DNA of 16,995 bases, from NCBI GenBank assembly GCA_000697335.1, contig JNEM01010177.1:1-16995 (forward strand). Reading direction: 5' to 3'. Positions 1 through 10,394 of this stretch are shown here, one piece after another. Within the stretch, counting starts at the first letter, position 1. Every line of letters starts with the position of its first letter. The notes below the pieces were generated by a model, which was given only the letters and a program-made list of their open reading frames with translations, was not told the DNA's origin and did no database searches. A program made the translations under genes and the position numbers. Source of the DNA: Conidiobolus incongruus B7586. Taxonomy: Eukaryota > Entomophthoromycota > Entomophthoromycetes > Entomophthorales > Conidiobolaceae.

Positions 1-823
1 CAGCGAAATTGACGACGGGAAGTCTTCCCAAGCGAGCAGTTTCCTTGAGCAAGTCATAAGGAGCATTGATTTCCTTGGCGTAGGCATAGAGTTCTTGTTC
101 AGTCATGGCAGAGGCCTTTCTGATTTCAGATTGGACGGTTCTTTCGTGCTTGACGGCTTGGATAACATCACCAGTACCAGCTTCACCCTTAGTACGGATC
201 ATGGCAGCACCTTCGTTGATACGACGGAGGGCTTCACCCAAGTTCTTACAACCACAGACGAAGGGAACCTTGAAGTCGTGCTTGCGAATGTGATGAGTAT
301 CATCAGCAGGGGTTAAGACTTCACTTTCGTCAATGTAGTCAACGCCAATAGCTTGGATGATCTAAAAAGTGAGTAGAGTTGGATCAGATCAAACTTTGAT
401 CTAATTGTTTTCAAATATTATTTACCTGAGCTTCAACAAAGTGGCCAATACGAACTTTAGCCATGACGGGGATAGTGACAGCTTCAATGATTTCCTTAAT
501 CATAGCAGGGTCGGACATACGGGCAACACCACCATCCTTACGGATATCAGCAGGAACACGTTCTAGGGCCATGACGGCAACGGCACCAGCTTCTTCAGCA
601 ATGCGAGCTTGTTCAGCGTTTACAACATCCATAATAACACCACCCTATAAGATTGATATGATATATCAATTGGGGTGCTTTCAATTGCTGTATTAAGACT
701 TACCTTAAGCATCTGAGCCATACCAGCCTTAACTTGGAAAGAAGCCTTGATAACATCGGCAGGGGCGGCATCAGTAGCTCCGTTGGTCAAGTTGCTGGGA
801 GTTTCGAATTTTTCAGTAGCCAT
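1..823 (-). CDS. PDX1: Pyridoxal 5'-phosphate synthase, synthase subunit PDX1/SNZ (3' part outside window)
   Basis: Makes pyridoxal 5'-phosphate from ribose 5-phosphate, glyceraldehyde 3-phosphate and ammonia supplied by the glutaminase PDX2/SNO; the family forms cytosolic (beta/alpha)8-barrel dodecamers. Three exons are visible: 704-823 (residues 1-40), 426-644 (41-113) and 1-361 (114-233, incomplete). The start is the ATG at 821-823, giving [10 protein letters not shown]. Family landmarks by residue: GGVIMDVV with Asp46, [10 protein letters not shown] at 66-75, [11 protein letters not shown] with Lys103 (equivalent of Bacillus PdxS Lys81, the ribose-phosphate Schiff base), and RTKGEAGTG with Lys171 (equivalent of Lys149). 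The 22-residue offset to the bacterial numbering is constant. About 60-75 residues of the usual 290-310 lie beyond the left edge. No partner PDX2 gene is present here. Codons are much GC-richer than the surroundings, as expected for a well-expressed housekeeping gene. Identification is near certain. Confidence 0.97.
362..425 (-). other. PDX1 intron 2 (64 bp, phase 0)
   Basis: On the minus strand the exon ends at GAAGCTCAG; the intron opens GTAAAT and closes TTTTAG. Splicing joins HFVEAQ to [11 protein letters not shown], exactly the family sequence. Confidence 0.95.
645..703 (-). other. PDX1 intron 1 (59 bp, phase 0)
   Basis: On the minus strand the exon ends ...CTTAAG and the intron opens GTAAGT and closes TTATAG. 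Removing it joins MAQMLK to GGVIMDVV, which restores the conserved PDX1 block. The short length and the GTAAGT donor are typical of fungal introns. Confidence 0.95.
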
Positions 824-897
824 TATAAAATTTGATAGTTATGTTATGTGAAATAAATCAAATGTGTAATACTAATGTAATGCTGGATGAGCTCCCA

Positions 898-904
898 TTT
901 TATA
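898..904 (-). promoter_or_regulatory. PDX1 TATA box
   Basis: TATAAAA on the minus strand, about 75 bases upstream of the PDX1 ATG and inside a short less AT-monotonous stretch (about 880-905). The match is perfect, but TATA-like strings are common in this DNA, so position is the main support. Confidence 0.55.
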
Positions 905-1052
905 CTCTTTTATCCTTAAATATCATTTTCTCAATCAAATCCAGACTTGCCTATTATGGGATTTGAGAAGAATCCTCAATTCCATTAGATTTTGATCAGT
1001 CATCATTTCATCCGATCGGGTGAATTTCCTTTCCATTCTTGGAGTATTTTTG

Positions 1053-1057
1053 ATTGG
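1053..1057 (-). promoter_or_regulatory. Possible CCAAT box of PDX1
   Basis: CCAAT reads on the minus strand within AACCAATCAA, about 230 bases upstream of the ATG. The surrounding 950-1100 is less AT-rich than the DNA further out, consistent with a promoter. A single five-base motif is weak evidence. Confidence 0.3.
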
Positions 1058-2888
1058 TTAGAATGTACTAATGAAAGTTGTATGTCACATGATAATAACT
1101 TTCCTCCAATACATTTATTACTTTTGAATTATATTTATTGAGTAATATTGTATGATTTTAAAAGTAAATTATAATGTATTAAACCAATAGTACTTCCTTG
1201 TACTATATAATTTAAAAATATTAATTTCATATCAAAATTTAATAACTTTTTTATTTTAGATAATTGGCCATATTTATCCGTTAATTAATTACTCTTTTAA
1301 TTCAAGGATTTTAAAATAAATTACTATTATTTAAAATAGTCAAAAAAATATACTATCTCGTTATCATCATTATAAATCAAGTTTGACATGATCATCATAC
1401 CTATTCATCAAGTTGTGAAATAATGGATCTAGACAGTCACACATCAGATGGATAGTGATCAATTATATTTTGGTCTATAAATTTTTTTATGGTAAGCACA
1501 AAATTAAACTAAGTTTAACCAATTAACCTCAAAAGTCAATTCGAAGTTCTTTGAATCTTTATTTGGTGATATTATATCGGTACCTTAAGAAGACAGAGAT
1601 ATGTTCAGACAATTTAAAATGTTACCAAGTAGTTCAATATAATAATGTATTGAATTAAAAGAAATGTCGGAATTTAGTGGACATCTTTGGATCAAATATT
1701 AGATCACGTTTATTAAGCAAACTTAAATGTGAACTTCTTTTATATAATAAACGCATAGAGTAAAATCCTTTTGTTATTATATTATTTTTCAAAATTCAGT
1801 GGGATTTCTAGTGGTTGACATCTTCATAATAAGAGACATACTTATCCCTGATAGCTGAGGGTTTAAATCATGTGCAAAGATATATTAAATCCTGATAAAA
1901 TATAAATTTTTGTATTTTATTACAAATAATTGATTATAGTTAGTCTAAACTATTATATATTAATTAGTGAAAATATCAAAATAAACTAAAAATTTAAAAC
2001 TAACCTTCAATATTGATTAAATTGAACAAAACATTGATTTAAGATCTTTAAATTTATTTGTACTGTTGAGTTCAAGTCGCCCCTACAGATGAAATTTCAA
2101 AAAACATCAAAATTTCTAAATATAACAAACATATATATTCTAAGAAACTAATATAGAACCTTACCATATTTTTATTACAAATCTTTATTTTCAACTACCA
2201 AAAGGATAAAGCACAAATTAATAATTGAAAACACCAATTAAATCAATAGCTCGGTTTATTTACCAAATAAAATAACTTGACTCAAAATTTAAAATAATGT
2301 GGAGAATTAATTCGAAATTTCAACAATATTGACTATTATTAAATTTAACAAATTAAACTATGAAAGAAAGGGAAAATTAAAAGTAATGGATAAATTCATT
2401 TTATATTACTTGAAATTTACATACAACTATAATAATATCTTATCAATTTAAAACCTTTATCTGATAGTAATTATTACAATTAATAAACAATTATTATGAT
2501 TCAATCGTATAACTGAACAATGATGATTTATAGCAGCTGTCAAGGTATATTAATAATAAGTATTAATATTTAAGGAGATCTTAATTGATATCTATAAAAT
2601 TTTATTATATTGTTAACTAACAAAATCAAAGAGTATTTTATCCTAATTAAATATTAATTTGAAAATTTCAATGACATTCGAAATATTATAAATAAACAAT
2701 AGTAGCTTATTTTTTATAGAATTAATATATCAAAGATCGAAATATCCTACTCAATATATATTATATTAATAGATGTATATTTTTTAAATTTAGATTTAAC
2801 TGAAAATTTGTTTAATAGAGATTCATTTATAAATATTATATTATTATATTTTGAATTATATTTCCTATTTTTTTAAATTTTTTATTTT

Positions 2889-2916
2889 TTAATAATAATA
2901 ATAATTATTATTATAT
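2889..2916. repeat. TAA/TTA microsatellite palindrome
   Basis: Four to five AAT/TAA units are followed directly by three to four ATT/TTA units, so the tract folds back on itself. This is ordinary simple-sequence DNA for such composition. No function can be assigned. Confidence 0.6.
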
Positions 2917-4020
2917 AATGTTGTATTAAATTAATCCTTTAGTTTTCAATTAATGATTATTTAATTTCTATCACTTAATTGTATCAGATAAAAATAAATT
3001 TCTTAATCAAACCTTGATAAATACTTAATTATTTAATAGTACGTAATATATTATTTTGGTTTTTTAGATAATAATATTTAATATAATTTATTAATAAGAT
3101 ATATATTTAATAATCTTAATGTATTGAATATATTGAAATATTATTGAAAGGAGTCCAATTATATCATTGAATATCTTTTTCAATATGCCAATTAATGATA
3201 GAATATAATATATTAATCTATAAAATATCATAGTGATAATATCAAATACATAAATATATCTAATATATTTAATACAATTATGATTCGCTCTAATATAATT
3301 ATTTTCAGATCAATTCTGTTTCAAAATATATTCTTTAAACATTGATATTAAAATTTTTACTTATAAAATATATATTGCTTACTTGATTATTTTCTTTACT
3401 ATTGGCAATCAATTTATTGTATACACCCAATGAAAAGATAAAAGTTGCACACAAAGTATGAAAGAGCAATATAATTGTCATTTAAAAGGTTGATAACATA
3501 TATTTTGATTATAGAATTGTTATATTATATATTTTATAAATATTGCTAAATGATTAAAAAATAATAATATTGACAATTTCCAAATTTAAGCTTGAAATTA
3601 AATTGACCCGATTTCAGTAAAGCTATCCATTTTTCCAAAAAAATATTTTTCTCATTAATAATTGCTCAGAATTCTGAACATTTATTATCCCGAATATTGA
3701 ATATTTGAAAATAAAAGTTAATATCAAAATATTGGGTTGTAAATTATGTGAAAAAAATATTAAATTTAGGTTAATATTTAGGATGGATTAGGGAAGAGGT
3801 AGAATTTTAAGATATTTATAAAATTTAAAATTTTTATTCAAGTTAATAATATATATGTAAATACCTATAAAGAGAATACTTAAAGAATAGCACATTGTTT
3901 GAAATTAGAATCTGAATTTCAAATTTTTTAACACCTTAGTAAAAAATTTATATTACAGAGTTTGAATCCAAATTATTCATCTTAGTTAAATTCTTAGAAA
4001 TAGTCAGAAATGTCTAATCC

Positions 4021-4897
4021 GCTTTGGTTTAACTTTTTTGAATTTGAATATTGAAAATTTTTAATGTTATTCAAAAAAAGGTATTTGGTTCTCCCAATTT
4101 TAGATCATTTATCCCTAGCATTTGAGGAATTTTTCATTATGGGGAATTTTTCTAAGCTCTTCAGGTTTCTGTTGATCCATAGCAATCATAATTATGACAT
4201 TAATCATATATAATAGTATCATTACTCCGTGGACTTCAGTTTTCATTTCTCATAAGTTTTCATCCATCGATCCCGCATACCCATTCAATCAGTTTGAATC
4301 TCTCATTTGCAATTCATACCACATCCTATTCACCAAACAATGGTGTACCATAAAAACAGGGCCGTTAGGATATGTCACCATTGTTACCTCCTATATTTAC
4401 TTGACCTTGGGAATGTGATTTGTTTTTAAATGCTCGCCGGGAATAATTGTAATTACTATTAGAACTGATCAAGGACTCCATACTGTCTTTGGACCATAAT
4501 CTACCAATTTTATTGCTATTGCGTTATTCTTTTGGTAGGCATCTGTCTCAAGGAGTTCCAAGCTTCCAGTTTCTTGCCACTCCGTTGATCATAAATTTTA
4601 CATTTCCCCTCATTATCTCGTGAGACAGAACTCGACTGTTCTTGGGAGATTGCGAATCAATTAATTAATTCTAGTTAGGTAAAGGGATGTTAGGATCGAT
4701 TTTTTGCGATCCAAGCTGAATTCTTTTAATGAATACTCGATGTCATCGCAATTATACCCAGCTTCCATGGATTTCGCTGGCTCTATCATTGTAAATTCTC
4801 ACCAATAATCGGTATATATATATTGATAGAGTTTTTGAATCACTTTTATGAATTGTGAAAGTTCATCATTTAATTATATTAGTTCTTTCGCCATAGT
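4021..4897 (-). pseudogene. Decayed tyrosinase, copy A
   Basis: Aligns with the intact tyrosinase (10395-11531) from about its residue 24 to about 336, in the same orientation. Best block: 4452-4508 encodes IGRLWSKDSMESLISSNSN, 18 of 19 residues identical. Other readable parts: KELI.LNDELSQF (residues 28 on), FMVHHC in copper site B (His codons 4340-4345), NGVARNW and GGNNGDIS. It is dead: stops replace the tryptophan of PWHR and both tryptophans of YWDW (4665-4673), with further stops and several frame changes toward the C-terminus. Of the six copper ligands, the first of site A is Tyr and the second of site B is Gln; the other four are still readable as His. No signal-peptide region or initiation codon matching the live gene is seen upstream of 4897. 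A host-gene relic, not a processed copy that I can prove, because the live gene itself has no introns. Confidence 0.93.
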
Positions 4898-5919
4898 TAT
4901 ATTTCTTTTTTAAATTACTTAAAAAACTGAAGGACTATCGTAAGTTTAATTAGCATCATATCGATATAACCAATATAATATTATCTAATTTTAACTAATA
5001 ATATTTGTAACATTCTTTTTTTGAATATTTTTTTAAATAAAAGGTTAATTTTTTTTAATTTAAGAAAATTATTTTTAAATTTTACTTTAAATATTCAATA
5101 CTAAATTAAAACTAAATTTTTTTGAATATTATTTCAATGACTGATTCTTTTAATCTGTTGTTAATATTAAAATATTTATATAATTTAGTTAATCATATTT
5201 AAATTTAAAATAAGGATTCAATATATTTTATAGTATATATATATATATATATTAAGGTTATATTGCTTTAATTAAATATTAAACTAAAAGTATTATATAA
5301 ACCAGACTCTATAAACATTTAAATATTTAACATTTTGAAATTTAAGTATATTTGTAAATTGATAATATTTTCTTCAGTATTTGTGATTTAAAATTTTAGT
5401 ATAAAATAAAAATAAATTAATTATTTTCATTATTCATCTTATTTAAATATACCAAGAAATTATAATAATTAAATATAACCTATATTAAAATATTATTAGT
5501 TATTATATTAATATTGAAATTAATATTAATATATATTAAATTATTTAATATATAATTTTTTAAATATAAAGTTTTAATTATTTCCAATTAATTTAAATAT
5601 TTTTTAAAATTTATAACAAAGTTTATTTATATATTTATTATAATATAAAAGAAAATATAAGTATTTATAATATAATTAGTTTAATATATTAATGAGTTTA
5701 TATAAAGTTTAGATATATTAAATGGTATTAATATTTGAATTAATAATATAAATAAAATATTTTATAATATTAATAAATATAATTTTATTTTTATTAAGTG
5801 ACTAGTTTTCTGAATTCTTATATATATTTCTATATAATTCAATTAACTATAAATTATATGATTAATTTATACTTTTATAGCTAAATTAATTATATAAATA
5901 GTATTGAATTATCTAATAA
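4898..5919. other. AT-rich intergenic region, no gene seen
   Basis: Almost pure A/T with homopolymer runs, a (TA) tract at 5234-5252 and inverted AATATTAATATT-type repeats near 5510-5540. No open frame of note, and the signal peptide of copy A cannot be found here. Confidence 0.6.
5234..5252. repeat. (TA)n microsatellite
   Basis: Nineteen bases of uninterrupted alternating T and A. Similar shorter tracts occur near 10285-10299 and 13320-13333. Confidence 0.8.
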
Positions 5920-6201
5920 ACTAGGTTCCTCTTTTTTTCTCAATTCTTACTATTTCTTATCTTTTTCATTATTTCTAAGATTGAGACTACATCCTGTCAA
6001 TACTATAGTATATTGGCACTACCCAATATAAATCTTAATATATCAGTGACTCATCCCAGTTCGAAGCTTAATTCAACTTTGTTTACATTTACACGCTACA
6101 GCCATGTTATAGTACCACGTTCCGTGTCACGCTACTTTTATATTAAAGTCTTCCTCTGCACTATATTGGTATTTCACCACTATGCTTACAATTTTAAATA
6201 A
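5920..6201 (+). other. Higher-GC island with a 94-codon open frame lacking ATG, unrecognised
   Basis: From a TAA at 5917-5919 to the stop at 6199-6201 the plus frame is open, beginning RFLFFSQFLLFLIFF (hydrophobic) and continuing through ETTSCQYYSI and SHVIVPRSVSRYFY. There is no ATG in it. The island proper (about 5960-6190) is visibly richer in G and C than its flanks. The minus strand also carries protein-like scraps (GTWYYNMAVACKCKQ) broken by stops. It could be a decayed exon on either strand. I recognise no family. Confidence 0.3.
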
Positions 6202-6835
6202 TAAAAAATATTAGGAGCAATTATCAAATAAAAACAGATTTTAAAAAAAATATTATATTTATAAAGTTATTTTAAATAATAATTAAACTGTAAATATAAA
6301 ACAATAAAAATAAATACTTAAATTAATAATAAAATTTTGAATTTAATATATCAATTATTTTATTCAAATTATTAATATCTTAATTATTTATATATTATCA
6401 ATAAAAATACTCATAATTTTTAGAAAATAATATTAATAAATAATAATTAATGAATAATAATTAATGAAAATAATAAATTTTAAGTGAAAAAAAGAAACCA
6501 AGTTTATTAGATATATTGTAATTTTTTATATAATTAAATTGTTGTTTCAAAGTATATATAATTGATAAATTTATAATTAATTTAACATAATAAACTTAAA
6601 TAGTAAATTCATTATTTTTTTTTGAAAATTGATAAATAAAGTTTTTAATATAATATAATATTATATTTCCTTTAATAGTTATAATATTTATTATAGTCAA
6701 AAAATTTTAATAAGGTTAATTATTCACTTAAATCAATGTATAAATATATAAGTTATTATTTTGAATAAATAAATTAATACATAAAATCAATAATATAGTA
6801 AAGTTTTATGATATATTTTTTTTGACTATAAATTT
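6202..6835. other. AT-rich intergenic region, nothing seen
   Basis: Monotonous A/T sequence with TAATTAATGAA-type direct repeats near 6440-6470. No frame, RNA gene or transposon end recognised. Confidence 0.6.
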
Positions 6836-7369
6836 TTATATAATGGCTAAAAATAATATATTGATTATTGTCACAGTTATTAGCTCTTGGAGCGTCATCG
6901 AGGACACTGACACAGCCATTCTGTAGATCGGATTGTGAAGCATGGCACCCACCAGCTGTGGTAAACTATTGATGGTCAGTTCTCTGGCTATCTGGCCCCA
7001 ATTACTTATAAATGGGGCGTTGAAAAAAGCGATTAGACCAGCAGTAATAGTAGCGGCGTTAGGATCTGATATGCTCAAAAGATGGAATCACAAAATATCA
7101 ATAGGAACAAATGCAGAATGAATAATGGAAGGTGACTCAAGTGTAACTATAGGCAACTCTTTGAGTACACTAAAAGGAAAGGTCTTGGAAGTAGACAAAA
7201 AGTTTGTTTGTGTAAAAAAGGAGAGTGTTAAAAAGAGGAAGAACCAAGTCTTTCTTATAACTAGGTGAAATATATAGGCATAAGTATGCAATAGCTGAGT
7301 AACAGTGAAGTTACTCAGATGTGGATTGGTAAAAAGTTGATATGGTCTAATTTGGTTAATCAGTAATTG
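6836..7369. pseudogene. Higher-GC island, probable gene remnant of unknown family
   Basis: Hand count for 6901-7080 gives 83 G+C in 180 bases, against flanks that are mostly A and T. On the minus strand one frame stays open from 7369 to the stop at 6836 except for a single TGA at 7088-7090; it has no ATG near its beginning. It includes a hydrophobic run (WFFLFLTLSFF) and the segment NWGQIARELTINSLPQLVG. On the plus strand a frame from ATG at about 6941 runs 59 codons, meets a TGA, then runs about 45 more with a lysine-rich stretch (LKGKVLEVDKKFVCVKKE). A second minus frame gives a Cys-rich run (NGCVSVLDDAPRANNC). Since more than one frame looks protein-like, I cannot decide strand or product. 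A decayed gene is the simplest reading. Confidence 0.35.
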
Positions 7370-7875
7370 CTAGTGAACTTGAGAGAGAAAAGGTATTAAT
7401 TAGGTAGCAATTGTCACAATGATAAACTATATCCTATTCTAATTCTGATTAATTTAATTATTGATTTATATATTGATAAATTTTATTAATTAGGGATTAT
7501 TAAAATAAACTGCCAATATATGAAAAAATTATATATAAATTATATATATTATAATATTAAATTAAAAAATTTATATAAATAATACTTATTATATAAAAAT
7601 TAAATATATAATATAAAAATTAATTTAAAACCAAATTTACTGGTATTTATTGATAAATATAGTAAATTAATTATAATTTTAATTATATATATTATATTTA
7701 AATGCTATAAAAATATATTAAAATAAAACTATTGATAAATATATATACTATATAAGATCAGTATTTATAATAATATATCTCTTTAATTTGAACATTTTAA
7801 GTATATACTTTGAAAAATTTAATACGTAATTATATTTTGACTAATTTTATAAAATAATAAATATTATAATTCAAA
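7370..7875. other. AT-rich spacer between two islands
   Basis: The first 70 bases are transitional in composition; the rest is monotonous A/T. No gene or RNA recognised. Confidence 0.55.
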
Positions 7876-7879
7876 AAAA

Positions 7880-8225
7880 GATTGATTATGATGGGGGATA
7901 ATCTTGTCCATCTCTTAAGAAACTCAGATCACCACACTGATTCAAGGAGTCACATTGGAGGTACCTCATTTCATAAACTAGTTGAGCCTATCACTTAATA
8001 TATGCATCCTTCTATCTTCATTTCAGAAGTATCCAGTCTCTAAGTTTTTTCGTAACACTCACGAAAGTATCGAGTATTAACTTTATTCTCACTAAGCCAT
8101 TTTCACCTAATTTGGTGAACCCCATTAATTTCCCCTAAGTTCGTGATAACCTATTTTTACCACTGGCGATACTCAGTTTAAGCTCTTAAAACCTATTCCC
8201 TCCAGCGGCTACGGCCGTCAATTAT
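7880..8225 (-). pseudogene. Higher-GC island, probable gene remnant of unknown family
   Basis: Roughly 345 bases with sharp composition edges: 8161-8220 has 31 G+C in 60 by hand count, while 8226 onward is nearly pure A/T. One minus frame reads as protein-like segments separated by stops: LTAVAAGGNRF, LSIASGKNRLSRT, GKLMGFTKLGENGLVRI, and at the far end MRYLQCDSLNQCGDLSFLR. The plus strand also has an open run (MGDNLVHLLRN). I recognise no domain. It could be an exon of a dead gene or an untranslated RNA; the end near 8205-8225 shares a few bases with conserved rRNA (GGCCGTCAATT), which I did not accept as rRNA. Confidence 0.3.
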
Positions 8226-10370
8226 TTTATAACTTAGTAATATAATATATTAATAATTCATAAATATAATAAAAAAAGAGTTTCATTAGTTTTGAATTAA
8301 TTTTGGAAAAAAAATTTGAATTTAATTTTATTAAAATCAAATTAAAAAATAATTTTTTGCAAATATTTAAATATTTAACATTCTAAACAAGTTCAATATA
8401 TTAACAAATTGATATTCATGATTTATGTTCAAAAAGTATCCTTTCATTAAATTGGGATTTTCTGATTAATGGTCTTAATATTTAATACTTTAATATTTAA
8501 AGGAGTTTACATTTACTTAATATGGAGATAAAAATTTTATAATTAAAAAATCTTAATTTTGTTCCATGTTTTTTATATAAACCAAGATATTAAAAATAAA
8601 TTTTTCAAATTTGCATAGTTATAATATTAAAAATAATATTTCAATCAAATTTAAAATGAATTTACTTTGGTAATTTCAAAAATTTAAAAATTATCAATAA
8701 CAAAATAAATAATTTATGTTAGTAATGATTGATAAGAAATATTTGAATTATTAATTTAATATTTATAGATTAAATTAAAACAAAAAATTAATTACATTAC
8801 ATCCTTTTCCTTTAAAATTCTGATTATTAAATTAAATTTCGGCGATAATCAATTTAAAAAAAGATTAATACAGTTTAAAACTTGATGTTTCAATTTATGA
8901 AACAATGTTTAAGCCAGTATACTTAGTTTTAAAACCATTTCCACAAAGAATCACAAAAAGCATAATAAAACATATATCCAGATTCAAAGAGTAGTGAGAT
9001 GATATCAAATACATAATAAAATATATATAAATTGAAAAAATATTAAAGCTATTGAGACAATGCGGTGTTCTAGTATCGGATTTATCACCAAATTTTTTAC
9101 TCTTATATTTTGAAAAGAGTTGATCATTATTTTATTGCATAAAAATGCAAAATATTCGTCGAACCTAAAAATAAATGTTATTTATAAAGTTTAGATTATA
9201 TTAATTGATTGTGGTTAAAATATTCAGTTGATAAAATTAGAAAAATTTATTTTAAGAATATGTATAAAGAAATACAAATTAGTATTAATTGAAAAAAATT
9301 AATGCAAGTTAATGAGTTATTTTGTTCATTCAATCCAATAAAAATATCAATGATAATATATTTCGAATATCAGGGTGTTTTTAATGCCTTTCCATTTTCT
9401 ATTTTAAGCATACATTGCTAAAAATATCAATAATTTGCAAAACTAAGTTAATACTTCAAGTCCATATAATTTCAATTGAATATCAATTAAAATATTGAAG
9501 AATAACCTTGTGATATATTTTAGTAATTATGTTTGTAATAAGGCAGATAATTACAGGAATAATAAACAATAAAAATGCCTATCTAGTTTTGCAACCTCTT
9601 AATACCATTTTCTCAATTAATTAATATAAAATTCATAAAAATCATTATAAAGTAGCATCTTTTACTGTGAGAAGTAAAAATGTATTATAAAAGTGCTTAT
9701 TAATAATTTTTAAATTTATTTATTTCACTCTATATTCAAAAAATTAGAGTTTATATAACTGAATAGTAAATATATCTTTTAATTAAATTCTCAATCAATT
9801 AAATTTAAATTATAATATTGTTATCTCACATTAACTAATTTCAAATCAATTTTGACATTAAATTGCACCTCACAACTAGATATATAATTCTCAACTATCT
9901 CTCTTAATACTTTTGAATAATAACTTTGTTTGGATTATATCAAATGAACCAATCAGATTAAAATTAATAACAAATATAAAAATGATGACTTTAAGTAAAT
10001 AAAATGATAAATATCCTATTGTTATATTAATAATTTTTATAATATTTTATTTTTTTTATAAATTTTATTATATGTAGTTATAAAAATAATTTCAATTACT
10101 ATGATCATATTTAAAAAAACTTTATTAGTGTTAATTTAATAATTAATATTTCTGAAAAATAAAAAAGAAAATATTTTTTTAATTAAAGTTAAAGTGATAT
10201 ATATATGTAAATTATGAAAATTTAATTTGGAATTTATTTAAGAGGAAATAAAATTATAAAAGATTTTATTAAAAAACTTAATTATATATATATATATTCT
10301 TAAATTATACTAACAAATTTTGTAATATATATTTATTCGTTCATTTTCGAAAATATATAGATAATGAATA
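8226..10370. other. AT-rich intergenic region, no gene recognised
   Basis: About 2.1 kb downstream of the intact tyrosinase. Slightly less AT-monotonous patches occur near 8880-9160 and 9360-9420, but no frame of more than a few dozen codons, no RNA gene and no repeat family is apparent. Confidence 0.6.
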
Positions 10371-10376
10371 TTTATT
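10371..10376 (-). terminator. Candidate poly(A) signal of the tyrosinase gene
   Basis: AATAAA on the minus strand, 19 bases beyond the TAG stop (10395-10397). The position suits a cleavage signal, but the hexamer is frequent in such AT-rich DNA. Confidence 0.4.
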
Positions 10377-10394
10377 TGAGTATAATTTAAATTA

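Larger units (their letters stand above)
905..4020. other. AT-rich intergenic region, no gene recognised
   Basis: About 3.1 kb between the PDX1 promoter and tyrosinase copy A. There is no long open frame and no recognisable RNA gene. About 1360-1880 is slightly richer in G and C than the rest and contains short protein-like runs on both strands, too broken to call. The remainder is nearly pure A/T with homopolymer tracts. About 2889-2916 is a perfect or near-perfect TAA/TTA hairpin sequence. Confidence 0.6.

Noticed and set aside
95-316. Plus-strand open frames at 95-316, 105-293 and 463-696
   Set aside because: They are shadows of PDX1 exons on the minus strand; the minus-strand reading matches the family throughout.
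2060-2095. tRNA-like B-box string GAGTTCAAGTC
   Set aside because: The putative T-arm stem does not pair, and no A box, acceptor stem or anticodon arm is present.
3280-3295. Shared GATTCGCTCT at about 3283, 10616 and 11791
   Set aside because: Nine to ten bases with no extended similarity around them; one occurrence is inside the tyrosinase coding sequence.
4194-4418. Plus-strand 74-codon open frame
   Set aside because: It lies opposite tyrosinase copy A, whose minus-strand reading is clearly homologous to the intact gene.
5500-5800. Abundant inverted AATATT/TTAATATT repeats as a possible origin or scaffold site
   Set aside because: Such repeats arise by chance at this composition, and nothing distinguishes this stretch from the other AT-rich spacers.
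8195-8230. Short rRNA-like string GGCCGTCAATT
   Set aside because: Only about ten bases match a conserved rRNA site, and the flanking 300 bases do not follow rRNA sequence on either strand.
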